DNA of 64,000 nt from Diphasiastrum complanatum (lineage: Eukaryota; Streptophyta; Lycopodiopsida; Lycopodiales; Lycopodiaceae): the NCBI GenBank assembly GCA_029204225.1, contig CM055096.1:3365617-3429616 (forward strand), in the 5' to 3' direction. Positions within the stretch are counted from its first letter, which is position 1. Each line of letters begins with the position of its first letter. Below are positions 44,501 to 55,860 of this stretch, piece by piece. The translations under genes were made by a program, and so were the position numbers. A model generated the notes under the pieces. That model had not been told where the DNA came from. It searched no databases and saw nothing but the letters and a program-made list of their open reading frames with translations.

Positions 44501-47500
44501 ACTGGGCTTTGCCAAACAGGTCAGATGGACAGGTTAACACCTCGATAAAAAGAGAAAGTCAAGTATGATGCATATGATTTTCTAGAGTTGGGACATTATT
44601 ACCCAGAAATAACCTTGTTTTTGGCATTTGGTGTAGGGCACATGTCCTAAGAGCAGCCAAGGCCACCTGCATCCCATTAGGGTTCCAACTCCCCACAGAT
44701 CATCCCTCTCACATCTTTTATATAAACAGGAGGGTATGGAGGAGGGAAATACAGTCCTCTATTGCTTCTTACATAAGAGAGCAAGGAGAAGCTAGGAAAG
44801 AGTGTGCAACAAGAGGAAAGGTTGTGTTACCAGTCTCCTATGGCTAACTGTGATGGGTAAGTCCCTGACTCTAGTTGGTGTTGGTTTGGAAAGCGTGTGT
44901 CGAGGAGAGCATTGGTTGGTAATAGGGGTAGATTCTTCCATTATAACTTTATGCTAGTAATGATGATGTTAACCACAACTGTATGTTCCCCCAGTTGGGG
45001 AAATGCCTTGGGGAAATGAACATAACAAATCTTATATCGTCCCTCAATATCTCCCTTTCTTCCACAGGCCTTATTGTAATTACCTTGCACTAACTTGCTT
45101 TTGTAATGACATGGCATTTTCCCCATTTTCTGTATCCCGCCTCTCAATAATTGTTTCCCGTTTCCCGGGGGTTCCCCGTTTCCCGGTGAGAAACGTTTCC
45201 CAACACTATGGTTTCTGCCCTTCTATCACAATGAGGCTTGGAGTTGAAGCATGTAGCCATGATTGTGGCTATGGGAAGTTATATCAGTATTTAACAGCTT
45301 GCATGAATCTATGTGGGAGGAAGTAATCATCATGAATTTATATTGTATTTGATGTTTGACATTATTTATTGGTTTTCAATGTCTAAAACTTTATAGATAC
45401 ATTGAATTTGTGAATCACTTCGAGAAAGTGCTTTGGAAATCAGAAAACTAAAAGCAGATCGTCTACCACCAAGTGTGAGATCTTCAATATGAAGATCTAT
45501 CCTAGAAACGTGCTCTCTATAATGGCATAGAAGTAAATCTTGAAAAGCTTATGCATTAGTTGGCCTTCTATTTGTTCCTAATAATGTGAAAGGCACTCTA
45601 AAGTGTTCTTCACCGGACTGACAAATAGAATATACTTTTTACATGTCAAAAACTACTTCAAATTCTCGTAATACTAGACTGTTTTAGCCCCCATTGAACG
45701 TGGTGGTTTCTCTGATACGGATTTCTTCTAGAAATTGCATAAAAAAGCTACACAAGTCCTTGATAACTAGGTCCATGTTGGTCATCCTTAAACCAACTCC
45801 CTAACTGCTTGCTAGATGGGCTAACCCAGTGCCTATGAAACAAATCTATCCCACTTGGTAATTTGGATATATATAGCTAGGCGATCGTATACATTGGATT
45901 CACACCACCTAGATAAACTGGTTAGTTTGAGGCCATGTTAGGTTCTAAAATGGACCTTAAAAGCCATGTTTCTATATCAAAGCCAATTGACCTTTAGTAC
46001 AAACAATCCTCTTTGTCAAGAACTTCATCTAATGTATGCTGATACATTTATGCCTTTACAAAAGAGACTAGATTATTTAATAAAATGCACACCAAAGACC
46101 ATAGACACTGGAATGTGTAGTTTCCGCATCTATATTTTTGTTCAAGCTACACTGTTTGGGTCACAATATTTCAGATTCATGCCCAAAGTCCAATGCATAG
46201 GCAAAAAGAACACATTTCTATAAGTTTTGGTGTTTTGATGTCTTGAGTTTGTATTTTAACATTGGGAAATGTTAGCGTAAAGTTGCAACTGAGTTATAGT
46301 GTTCTGAGAAATGTCAGCATAAAACTGTTAGCAGTCTTGGTGTTTTTAGTGTTTTAATAATTGTCACCATGAAGTTGTTTGCAATTATGGGAACTCAAAC
46401 CCCGGCTCAAAATAGAGGCTCTGACTACCCAATTTTTCTTGTAGCATATGTTTGAAGTTGGAATCTTACATCAGCTAGACTCAATTAGCTTGGCACACTT
46501 TTAGCTTTGCACTCTGTATGAGTAACATGATGTATTTATTGTGGTAAGTGAAGAAACAAAAAAACACGCCATGCACGTACTGCCTCCAGCCATGAGCATG
46601 TTGACCAAACTGCAACTCTTGATCAAGCAAATATACTAGTGCCAAAGTGAGCCCTCTCGATCATGACCTTCCCTGCTTATTCAGCATTGTCACTATGTCG
46701 CATCCCTCTCCACGTGATGAGCCAATGATCTCATAAAAGACTTGCAAAAATCACAAGGTCTTTCTATATTGTGGTTCTATTCCAAAAGACGACCCCTCAA
46801 CCACCCTTACTGGATTCACCATGACTCAATCACAATGTGACTGAGGTACTTGAATTGTAGCATAACTCTTATTGCCCTTCACTGATACAATTCTATCAGA
46901 AAAAACCAGTAGATTATTTCAAGAAAATTTTCATGCTTCCCCACAAATTTGCTATGAACAGGTACTTCATTTTATCCATTGTTATCATATATGATATGTT
47001 GATGTATTGGAATAATTCATCAATATCCAACGTAGAAATGTTTCCAAGTTCGAGCAGGATTTCAAAAAGGTCCCCCTAGTTACACTAGGTCCTTAGGTTC
47101 CCATGAAGATATACTAGGTGCACTCTTTTCTCAACTTGATAAGATTCTAATGAAAATTAGGCAACATGTCTAGGAAAAACCACCAATTTAACGGCAGATA
47201 GCCTCCAGTCCCAGCCATCATTCGCATACATGAGCGCGACAAAGCTTTTCCTAACTGCCTCAGCTGATTCTTGCCTGAGAAAGCTCACCTCACCACATCC
47301 CAAATCCACTCTAAGACCAAGTACTCCAGAAGATCGGGCAGGTCTTCTGCCTCACTCCAAGTTGAAATGTGAATAAGAAGCACTAGGATGGCCCTTTAGG
47401 ACTAAGTGGAGAGAAAAGGACAAAAAGGTCTCATACTAAAGCGCATCTCTTCACCATGCATGCTTTCAAGCTTTCTAAGACATGGAAGAGTAGAATCTCA

Positions 47501-48546
47501 AGCTACGATCAATCTTATGAAAAGAGCTTTAAGTTCTGTAACTCCAAAAAACCCTTGCAAGGTGGAACATATATGCACAAAATACTACCAGTACCTCCAT
47601 CTATCTATTTACAATCCTTTTAAAAAAAATTATTCTAAATGAAGGTGGTAATGACTGTGGCTCAATGATACTTCAGATAATCAGCATACCCGAGTATTGG
47701 AGATTAGCTTCTCTACAACTGATGTCTGCTGCTCCAGTTGAGATTTTAAGGCCTTCGCACTTTCCTGAAAATTCAAGCTCAAAATGTGCAATGAGAATAG
47801 GGGCAGACCACTCAATTTTTCAACAAAAGCATCACTTGCAAGAGTCAAAATGCTGCGCTTTCAAAAACATATTTGCGACCAGAGCTCAATACTTTCTAGC
47901 TTCCAAAAAACATCATTTCATATAAAAATGAAAGAATCCAAAGTATTAGCCAATTCAAACGTGATTTGAAACACGAACCGCAAATTACTCATGCAACTAT
48001 GGTATATATACAACATACACAAATAAAAGAAATATTATTTATTTATCTATCTAAAATTAAAATATTCTTTAGAATGCATGTAACCATGTATGTATCTTGT
48101 ATACATAGTTAGGCATAGATGCAACAAAACGTGTTCCGCTGCATCTGCAGTCCGGAAAGAGTACCAAAATGCTATCCGGAACACAAAAACAATCATTCAT
48201 AGGAAAAACCAATATTCTACTGAAAACAAGTACTTTCTTAGTGTTAATGGGTAACAAGTAGATTGTAAGTCGTGATTAATCGATAGTGAAATTTGAATCC
48301 TAATGTGCAACCCGAGTCTTGTTGCCTAACAATACCTGTCACTTGTGGTTTAGGGTTCTTGATCCATCTGTTGCTCACAGTTTTAGCTATGATCTATCTG
48401 ATATCATCTGTGACATTAGCTAGTAACTACCAACTTCCATACATGACTAGAAAGAGTGATCATTGTTACCCATCACTCAAAACATTAATGTCACACAATA
48501 CATATTACAATGTACAATGAAACACTCGAAAAAAAAAAACCCTCAA

Positions 48547-48582
<36 letters not shown>

Positions 48583-51500
48583 TGTAGTCCTTGGCTGTTT
48601 TCGGAGTGATACCGGCATCTCAGACCACATCTGGAGCACTATTGGCGTGAAACAGGGTTGTTCTCTATCCCCAACCCTGTTTGGACTATATATTGACGAG
48701 CTTGAGAGAGTTATTGAGGGATGCGGTGGCACAGGTTGCAGGCTTGAAAGCATTTGATTGCTATACTTTTATATGCAGATGACGTGGTCCTTGAGTGATA
48801 TAGTCCTTGGCTGTTTTTGGAGTGATACCGGCATCTCAAACCACATCTGGAGCACTATTGGCGTGAAACAGGGTTGTTCTCTATCCCCAACCCTGTTTGG
48901 ACTATATATTGACAAGCTTGAGAGAGTTATTGAGGGATGCGTTGGCACAGGTTGCAGGCTTGGGAGCATCTTGATTGCTATACTTTTATATGCAGATGAC
49001 GTGGTCCTCCTATCTTCTTCCAGAGAGGGATTACAGCGACAGCTAGACAGTCTTCATGCCTTCTCCAGTAGATGGGGATTGGGGGTTAACATATTGAAAA
49101 CCAAAGTTATGGTTTTCAACACATCAAGAGCTTTTATGCAGCGCCAGGAACTCATCTTTGATGGGCAACCCTTGGAGGTCGTATCTTCTTACACTTACCT
49201 TGGCGTGCTTTTTATAGGCCCTATCTTTGGCATGCGACAGGTAGCCTCCGCTAGACTTGAGAAGGGTCACGCCTCCCTTGTCCAGTTAGAGCGCTTTTGT
49301 TTTAGACGGTTTATTCGGGATGCCCCGAGTAAATGTCAGCTTTTTTATACTCTCGTTACTCCCACAGCCCTATATGCAGCAGAGGTATGGTGTGCGGGTC
49401 TTACATCTTCGGATTGGGCCAGTATTTCACGACTGCAGGTTCTCATGTTATCTCGGATGATACGGGCTAAGCCATCTATCCCACATCAGATTATCCTGAC
49501 GGAGTTCGCGGTCCCTCCCATTCAGCTATCCGCCATCTTCCAACTTATTCTATAATTCAACGTATTATGACGTTACCCACAGATGAGCAGTGATACACAC
49601 AGACGGCACTTGCCTCCTCGCGAGACCTCTATGATCAGCGGAAAAAAAAAACGGTTCGAACCATTTTTTTTTTTAATTTGAGTCTTTTTTTCTCCGGTTC
49701 GAACCGGGCTGATTCGAACCGGCATTTCAAACCGTGGTTCAACACAACTATGGCTAGTGAAACCGACATCCATGAAGCTTGACTTATATCACATTGTATA
49801 TTGCCAATGGAATTGCCAGAAAGCTTATGAAATTGCCAAATTATAGGTATTTCAGATCCCTAGAAATTGCAGGTCCCCCAAATGCCAATGAGATAAGTTT
49901 TTAGAAAATCAAAAAGCTAGTGAAATTGCCTGTGTTCACAAAAGCCAATGAAATTGCCAAAAAGCCAATGTTCAAGAAAACCGACAAGGTATAGGAATGG
50001 AACCTACATCTCTTTTTGTTTTGTACTATTTTGATGGGTTATTGTTACTTCTATAGCTACAAAAATAATAATTTAACTTCAATTTTTTGAATTTTATGGC
50101 AAAAACCACCTTTAAATATGTATATATATCATAGTTGCAGTGAATCGCGATTTGCTGCCCCGAATTGCTGACAGACAGGAAAAAGAAAAACTACAGAGAC
50201 CCCTATGAAGTTCGTTTCGTCTGTATTCGTAAGCACTAGAAGCTTCCAAACCCTAAACCGAAAATCCCATGTGTTTTTTGCCCTCATTATGATCTGATTT
50301 TGAGGCATCCAATTCTCTGATGCGTTTAGGAGCTACACAATGTTTTTTCATGCTTGCCAAAATGGTTGTGATGTTTGTTGTAATGAGTAATAGGCTGTCG
50401 AATGTTTTAAACTTGATTCCAGCTAACACAAATTTTTAGGGTTTTCTTTGGATGCTTTCTTGTCACAATTGTTCTGGCCAATTCAATGCAATATAATGCA
50501 TATGCAAATGTTTAAGTTTTGGTATTGCACTGCACAGCGACTCTAGAATTGCGATTCTAGAATCGCTGTCAAAAAAAACAGCAATTCGCCCAGAATCGCA
50601 GTTTTTTTTTAAGAAAAAAAACCAGGCAATGTGGGTATCAGTAGAGAGAGAAAGAACAGACGATTACGATTATAGTAGTTTCCGGTCTAATTTCAGTAGT
50701 TTCAGAAAAAAAAAAAATTGGACCTGAAATGAACCTGAAATTGTTCATTTCAGGTCCAAAAAATTTCTGAAAAGTTTAAAAAAAAAAATTCTGGTGATTC
50801 TGGGCAGCGAATCACGATTTGCAAATCGTCGCTATAACTATGATTCAAAGTTCAAACAATTCAAATTGAGTAGTTTTTTTCCAGGAAAAATACTTGCTAA
50901 GATTTGTTGGACCATGGGTTTTAGGCTTTCTGGAATCAAGATGTAAGAACATGTTAAAATCTTTACACAGATTTTGAGCAATCCTATTCATTTTGCACAG
51001 ATCAAACTAATGACATTAATGAGCTAGATTTCCAAAACAGATTCATACTTTACGCAAAATTTTCAATAGAACCAATTAGGATCATTTGCAAGAGCTTTGA
51101 ATTGCCATTCTTTGTGACTATGCTCGAGCATCCATCTTTTCTAGGATAAAGACGTTGCCAACACATTTAGAATCTGTCTAAATCTTAATGATTAATTTGA
51201 TGCTTTTATGGACATAGTTCACAGAGCAGCCCCATAATTGTAAGAGGGAACCATGCATTTAAACATGCAGGAAGTTTAAGTTTTCTTTTTTTAGGGTTCC
51301 AACGTTCCAGAACGCTACGCCTCCAGAACACCGTTCCAACGCAACTTGGATGTGTGTGTGTGTGTGTGTGTGTACTATGTATGTATCTATCAATGTTGCA
51401 GCAGAAAAACATGTGTCCTCAAGCTTGTAGGACTTTATATAGGACTAGGCCCAAAGGTTTAAAAATTTCAGGTTTCATTCTAGCAACCTTCCAACACAGT

Positions 51501-52305
51501 TTAAAGCTTGATCCTTAGGTAGAGTTCACAATTTCTCTGAGTGTTTACTATTGCTGCTTCATAACTCACCCAAATTATGCTTTAGATCATCTTGATGTAG
51601 TTGTTGTTTGTTGAATAAGTTCATATGCCAACTGCATCTAGGTACAATTGCTTAATAATTTGCAATGTATCATAATTATGTCAAAGTGGGTTTGAAATTT
51701 TTTGGTTTTATATACCAAACATTAACATTTCAAATCCAAAAAGGCTATGTAAAAATATCATGCTCTGGGTACGTGAAGGGTTGAAAATACCTCATAAGTT
51801 TTACGCCGCTTCAAGGCCTCTCGTGCAAGAGATTCCTCTCCTTTCTCTAATGCAAGTCTTGCTCTCTTATACCTGTATTCTCAATAGCATGTAGGTAGTT
51901 TAATCAGCATGAAGAAAATTCAACTAAAGCTATTTTTTGAATTCATCCATTTTTTACATCACGTAATCACATACCAGTCATCCGCAATCTGTTGAGCTTG
52001 CTTGTACTTATTTTCTAGCTGCTTTTGAGAAGCAAGAACCTTAAAACCCCACCAAGCACCAACAATAAATACTTGATCACAAGGACAAATCGACATGCAA
52101 ATTAAAAAGCTTAACCTAAAAAAATAGATTTCATGTGGAAATTGCAAATCAACCCCAAAAAAAAAATTGCCTTTAACATCTATGCAATCCCAACCTGAGC
52201 AGAAGCTTGTCGCATCTTTACAAGGTCCTCATTCATTTCAAGCACCGTCTGGTCCAACAGCTTTTCCGGATCTTCTGCTGATGAAACTATGGCATTTGCA
52301 TATGA
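41456..52305 (-). CDS. VIPP1: VIPP1, chloroplast PspA/IM30 membrane-remodelling protein (5' exon not found)
   Basis: Nine exons join in frame: 52305-52195, 52039-51975, 51872-51791, 47764-47690, 43777-43707, 43434-43352, 42059-41995, 41864-41790, 41587-41456. All introns are GT-AG and codon phases are kept throughout, giving 252 codons. The order matches plant VIPP1: [113 protein letters not shown], then the VIPP1-specific tail ELPEGRTPV to [22 protein letters not shown]1 assembles into coiled-coil rings and rods on thylakoid and inner-envelope membranes and supports thylakoid biogenesis. The transit peptide and helix 1 should precede codon S at 52305 and were not found. Confidence 0.93.
41790..41864 (-). 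CDS. VIPP1: VIPP1 exon h (25 codons)
   Basis: Acceptor CTTCACAG and donor AAG|GTATCT. It encodes [20 protein letters not shown] then LGPSK. Confidence 0.92.
41995..42059 (-). CDS. VIPP1: VIPP1 exon g
   Basis: Acceptor TTATGCAG and donor AAG|GTGTCC. It encodes [20 protein letters not shown] then GK. Confidence 0.9.
43352..43434 (-). CDS. VIPP1: VIPP1 exon f
   Basis: Acceptor GCAACAG. It encodes [20 protein letters not shown] then FEKMEEK and one base of a valine codon. The donor is G|GTTCG. Confidence 0.92.
43707..43777 (-). CDS. VIPP1: VIPP1 exon e
   Basis: Acceptor ATCTGCAG and donor AA|GTATGT. It encodes [20 protein letters not shown] then QSA plus two bases of a lysine codon. Confidence 0.93.
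43778..47689 (-). other. VIPP1 intron of 3.9 kb, no gene inside
   Basis: ORFs at 44188 and 45003 resemble no family. A TATA-like TTTTATATAAACAGG near 44715 with a purine-rich stretch after it could be part of an old LTR, but no TG...CA ends or target duplication were found. Confidence 0.5.
45157..45184 (-). other. G-quadruplex-type motif in the VIPP1 intron
   Basis: On the minus (transcribed-sense) strand four G runs are separated by loops of 4, 7 and 4 bases: GGG, GGGG, GGG, GGG. The pattern arises from repeated CGTTTCCC units. Confidence 0.6.
47690..47764 (-). CDS. VIPP1: VIPP1 exon d (25 codons)
   Basis: Acceptor ATTTTCAG and donor CGG|GTATGC. It encodes [20 protein letters not shown] then ISNTR. 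It lies between two introns of about 4 kb. Confidence 0.92.
48549..48580. repeat. (CT)n microsatellite
   Basis: A ~32-bp CT run lies directly before the first LINE copy at 48585. Confidence 0.95.
48585..49008. repeat. 216-bp tandem duplication within the LINE
   Basis: TAGTCCTTGGCTGTTTT begins at 48585 and at 48801. Copy 1 ends with GACGTGGTCCTTGAGTGATA, and copy 2 continues into intact RT at the matching GACGTGGTCCT. Confidence 0.92.
48585..49555 (+). pseudogene. LINE RT C-terminal half, with internal duplication
   Basis: The frame 48758-49555 encodes [22 protein letters not shown], then [20 protein letters not shown] with the catalytic YADD box (about 48990), [15 protein letters not shown] and SYTYLGVLF. 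The post-RT region follows, ending AALYA-type [17 protein letters not shown]. The first 216 bases are present twice in tandem. It lies in a VIPP1 intron on the strand opposite to the gene. Confidence 0.82.
49556..50128. other. Non-coding; GGTTCGAACC palindromes
   Basis: CGGTTCGAACC occurs near 49641 followed by a T run, and CCGGTTCGAACCGGG near 49697, then GATTCGAACCGG. These match a polymerase III B box by sequence, but no A box was found. From 49800 the words AATTGCC and GCCAATG recur. No gene. Confidence 0.45.
50129..50844. mobile_element. Putative non-autonomous DNA transposon with inverted ends
   Basis: ATCATAGTTGCAGTGAATCG (50129) and the inverted CGTCGCTATAACTATGAT (ending 50844) form imperfect terminal inverted repeats. 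Inside are further inverted motifs (TCTAGAATTGCGATTCTAGA near 50545). No transposase and no clear target duplication are visible. Confidence 0.45.
51351..51373. repeat. (TG)n microsatellite
   Basis: About 23 bases of TG repeat within a VIPP1 intron. Confidence 0.9.
51791..51872 (-). CDS. VIPP1: VIPP1 exon c
   Basis: Acceptor AATACAG. It completes tryptophan and encodes [20 protein letters not shown] then KRRKTYE. A 4.0-kb intron containing a LINE follows. Confidence 0.92.
51975..52039 (-). CDS. VIPP1: VIPP1 exon b (21 codons plus 2 bases)
   Basis: It encodes [20 protein letters not shown] and D, then TG of a split tryptophan codon. The donor GTATGT is strong. Confidence 0.92.
52195..52305 (-). 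CDS. VIPP1: VIPP1 exon a (37 codons)
   Basis: Acceptor AATTCAG precedes TCATATGCA, and the donor is CAG|GTTGGG. It encodes [20 protein letters not shown] and [15 protein letters not shown] in phase 0/0. The missing upstream exon should end at the conserved VVK. Confidence 0.92.
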
Positions 52306-52466
52306 CTGAATTCAACAAATACATGAATTCAGGACTATCCTGGTTCTACCCAAAACAAAGACTAGTATCATAAAATAGTTCTCTTGATAGACTTCCTAAA
52401 GTAGAAATATCTATCACCACTGAACAATTCAATGAAGTACATAGATAGAAATAAAGATAGTGTTTT

Positions 52467-52968
52467 TGTTGGAATATAAATGGAATTGCTTACATTACCA
52501 TAGGTTACTTTGACCCAAAAGGTCGAGAGTTGTGTAACCATGGTCATTTATTATATTAGGCCTACTAAACTTAGAGTTAGCTAAGTTAGTATGAAATTAA
52601 CTTGGTAGGGACTCATGGGTCCACTAGGCCTAATTGTGACATTAAGTACCCCAACTTGATATATTGGAGGTACCTTATTCTTTCTATGTAACTTATAGAA
52701 AGTTGGATAGTCAATAGTCAAGTAGTTGGACAGCCAATAGTCAAGTAGTTGGATAGCCAATAGTCATGAAGTTAGATACTCATCTTGGACTATATATATG
52801 TGTGCATCCCATTTGTATGAGACACTTTTGTAAGCAATACTGACTATTCTCCTTGGCTGTCCACGAGTTTCTACAAGAGGGTTTCTAGCCATCTCTCTCT
52901 TTCTTTTGAGAATGCTTTGTGTGATTGAATAGTTAAGATCCTGGATCCTTAGGCTTCTCTTTCCTACA
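52467..52968 (+). mobile_element. Solo LTR with TSD GTTTT
   Basis: It starts TGTTGGAATATAAATGG and ends TCTTTCCTACA, 502 bp, with GTTTT at 52462-52466 and 52969-52973. It holds a TATA-like ACTATATATATG (about 52790) and three copies of a ~23-bp unit GTTGGATAG-CAATAGTCA (52693-52765). No internal domain is present. It lies 160 bases upstream of VIPP1 exon a. Confidence 0.88.
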
Positions 52969-53209
52969 GTTTTAAAGAAAAGCGTTCAAAAGTTACTCCT
53001 AAACTACTAAGCATTAATCAACAAAAGTATCTTTCAAGGGAAAAAAATATAAGCCTGGTATGTGTTCTTAACCTAAATGAATCAAAAGTTACAAACCGCA
53101 ACACCCTTCAAGTGTTAAAAACTTGAAGGTAGGTGGTAGCCCCCAAGCATCAAGTTTCAAATCACAGACACCATGACGGAATGCTTAAAATGAGCATTTT
53201 CAACCCCAA

Positions 53210-55130
53210 TTCAACTACTAGTTATGAAACTTCACCTCTTTCAAAGGTAAATAGGAGTGTTGAACTAGTCTTACTTGGGCCCTCCTTGGAAGCATAGTCA
53301 ACAAATATACACTGCTTAGATCTATTATCCAGATTTTTCCTCTTATCAGTACATGTGCATATGCATTACATCCAAACACTTTCAAATGTGCAATATTAGG
53401 CTTGTGAACAATATATACCTCTTTAGGTGTTTTGTCTTCCAATGCCTTGGGGGTAGGTTGTTCTTTTGATAGCTTTGGCCAGATAACAAGTTTTCCATCA
53501 TGCCTATTATCATACTCCTAGCACATTCCACCGATGTTCATGTTTTTGTTTTGCTACGCCGTTTTGTTGAGAAGTGCAGAAATTGTTTAGTTGCCTCCTA
53601 ATGTTACTTTCCTTCCTTGAGTAATCATCAATGAAAGTAATAACATAAGGTAATGCGACCCAAATATCAATATGTACTAATTCCAAACCACCTTTGCCCT
53701 ATATGCTTCACTTGTCAAAAACTTCGTTCTTCGATATTTTCCATTATATAAGCTTCATAAACTTTGGATTCAAGTAAGCCTCTTTGCAAGATTTCAACAT
53801 CATTATCGTGTTAAAAATGGCATCCTAACTAACAATGATCTTTCTAGTTTGTAGGTTGTACAACTTGTATGCTATCTCCTTGGAAGCATAGTCAACAAAT
53901 ATGCACTACTTAGATCTATTATCCAGAGTTTTCCTCTTATTATCCAGTACATGTGCATATGCATTACATCCAAACACTCTCAAATGTGCAATATTAGGCT
54001 TGTGAACAATATATACCTCTTTAAGTGTTTTGTCTTCTAATGCCTTGGGGGTAGATTGTTCTTTTGATAGCTTTGGCCAGATAACAAGTTGTCCATCCTA
54101 TGCCTATTATCATACTCCTAGCACATTCCACCGATGTTCATGTTTTTGTTTTGCTACGCCGTTTTGTTGAGGAGTGCAGAAATTGTTTAGTTGCCTCCTA
54201 ATGTTACTTTCCTTCCTTGAGTAATCATCAATGAAAGTAATAACATAAGGTAATGCGACCCAAATATTAATATGTACTAGTTCCAAACCACCTTTTGCCC
54301 TATATGCTTCACTTGTCAGAAACTTCGTTCTTCGATATTTTCCATTATATAAGCTTCATAAACTTTGGATTCAAGTAAGCCTCTTGCCAGCTCTTTATCA
54401 TAAAGAAGTTAGACTTGAGTGATTTAGATGACCATACCTCTCAGGTCAAAAATGACTTGGATCTCCTTTTTGTCTACAAATGCTTGATGATCCATTGTGG
54501 GGCAACTTGCAAAGCTTATCGTGACTTCAAGTTCCTCTTGCTGCAACTTTGAAGTTGTTCTTCAAGTCTTTCACCAAGAATTTGACCTTGCAAAACTCCA
54601 CTTTCATGTCTTGATCGGTTATAATCATCCCACCAAGAACAACTTTCTTGCAAGCTTTGAAATGGAGAGTGCATTGTATATCAAACCTCTTTTTGAATCA
54701 AGACATCGCCATATCCTTTGATCTCTAGTGAGTTGTCATCTCCAAGAATCACTTTGTTCTTGTTATCTCCATTCACAAAAAACAAAAGCCATTCTCAATG
54801 TGAAGTCCAAGCATGCCATTCATTCTCACTCAAAGTAGATCCATGAGCCATAAACATGAATTCATCATTCTCTTCTTAATATTCATCTACAAAATTTGTA
54901 GATTGCCATTGGAATTCCATAGGTACCAATAACTTCCTCTCATGCTTTGAGAAAACTGTTTGATATGGTAATTGGCTGAATTAACATGACCTATTTTTCC
55001 ACAATGATAGCATCCCATTCGACTTTGGTTTGCATTGCTCAATTGCTTGGAACAACACTCCAATGCATGATAAGGGGGTTTTCCACAATTGAAACAATTT
55101 CCTTTATTCTTTTTTTGTTGAATTGCAGAC
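53210..55130 (-). pseudogene. Copia gag-protease-integrase remnant with internal duplication
   Basis: From high to low coordinate on the minus strand: a degenerate knuckle CFNCGKPPYHALEC (about 55065-55105) and a second, CYHCGKIGHVNSAN (54970-55010). A protease stretch VILGDDNSLEIKGYGDVLIQ follows (about 54690-54750). Integrase pieces are PYVITFIDDYSRK and, at 53218-53442, DKTPKEVYIVHKPNIAHLKV and FGCNAYAHV. Many stops are present. The integrase part occurs twice. The relic lies between VIPP1 and the gypsy cluster. Confidence 0.78.
53282..54385. repeat. ~505-bp direct duplication, copies 53282-53784 and 53875-54385
   Basis: Both copies begin CTCCTTGGAAGCATAGTCAA and end CAAGTAAGCCTCTT. They differ by scattered substitutions and small indels. 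About 90 unrelated bases separate them. Confidence 0.93.
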
Positions 55131-55559
55131 GGCCTAATCGTTGTGTTGTTCTCTTCCCCTTGAAGAGAACGAATACTTCAGCACCTTTTTCAGCCTATTC
55201 TTCAGCATATTGTGGATATTGGTGGTTGCTGCCCAGTGCCCTATTATCTTAAGCTGTTACCTCTCTTTGTTGGCACTACTGAGTGGACGACGGATCAGCA
55301 CCCACCCAGGTATTGCTTGCGCCCTTTTGCACTTCCTTTTTGCACCTACTTGTTGTCTTTCTGCTCACATACTGCTCTTTTCCAGCCCCCTATTCATGTT
55401 CATATTTGCTGCCTCACACCCTCCTCTTTCCTTTTTTTTACCATTTTGTTAGAACCCTTTTACTTATTGGCCTTGCACATCTGCTGTCCATTAATCTACT
55501 TTCTCAGCCCCTTATTTTCTAATTATTATCCATCTTGATTGACCGTTTATGGTGATTTC
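55131..55559 (+). other. Pyrimidine-rich leader of the downstream gypsy element
   Basis: The T/C-rich interval lies between the copia knuckle and the gypsy gag. Its leucine- and serine-rich ORFs are compositional artefacts. A 5' LTR for the gypsy was not identified. Confidence 0.35.
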
Positions 55560-55860
55560 AGAAGTTGGACTAAGTTGGGGTGATGACTAACGTCCTCTCC
55601 CTCAGGTTTTTGTCTCTTCCTTAGTCCCTACGGCGACTTCTTCATCAGAAGACCCTCCGCAGAGCTCTTTAGATGGTCGTTTTATACATATTAATTCCCG
55701 CATGGATCATCTTGAGAGTCGTATTGATCGTGTTCTTTCTAGCCTTGAGACTATCCTACCACGAGACATTCTTCATCGTCCTGGTAAAGCACCTTTATTT
55801 CCTATTTTGAGTACACCTGCTCCTGCTCCATCTCCATCTTCAGGAGGTGCTTTTGGTAGT
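55560..55860 (+). pseudogene. Gypsy element A, gag N-terminal part before the nested insertion
   Basis: SSEDPPQSSLDGRFIHINSR and MDHLESRIDRVLSSLETILP form a short coiled-coil gag start, followed by a proline/serine stretch ending GGAFGS. The reading is cut at 55860 by element B and resumes at 58967 as STFGLPSYSASPYGSPFGSS. Confidence 0.78.

Noticed and set aside
44371-45000. A second solo LTR in the VIPP1 intron
   Set aside because: A TATA-like box and TG start can be chosen, but no matching CA end with a 5-bp target duplication was found.
49640-49735. A polymerase III gene based on GGTTCGAACC followed by T run
   Set aside because: No A box at suitable distance, and the motif is part of a local palindrome set.
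55141-55538. Overlapping hydrophobic ORFs that could pass for a membrane protein
   Set aside because: Several frames of the same pyrimidine-rich stretch are open together, which indicates composition and not coding.
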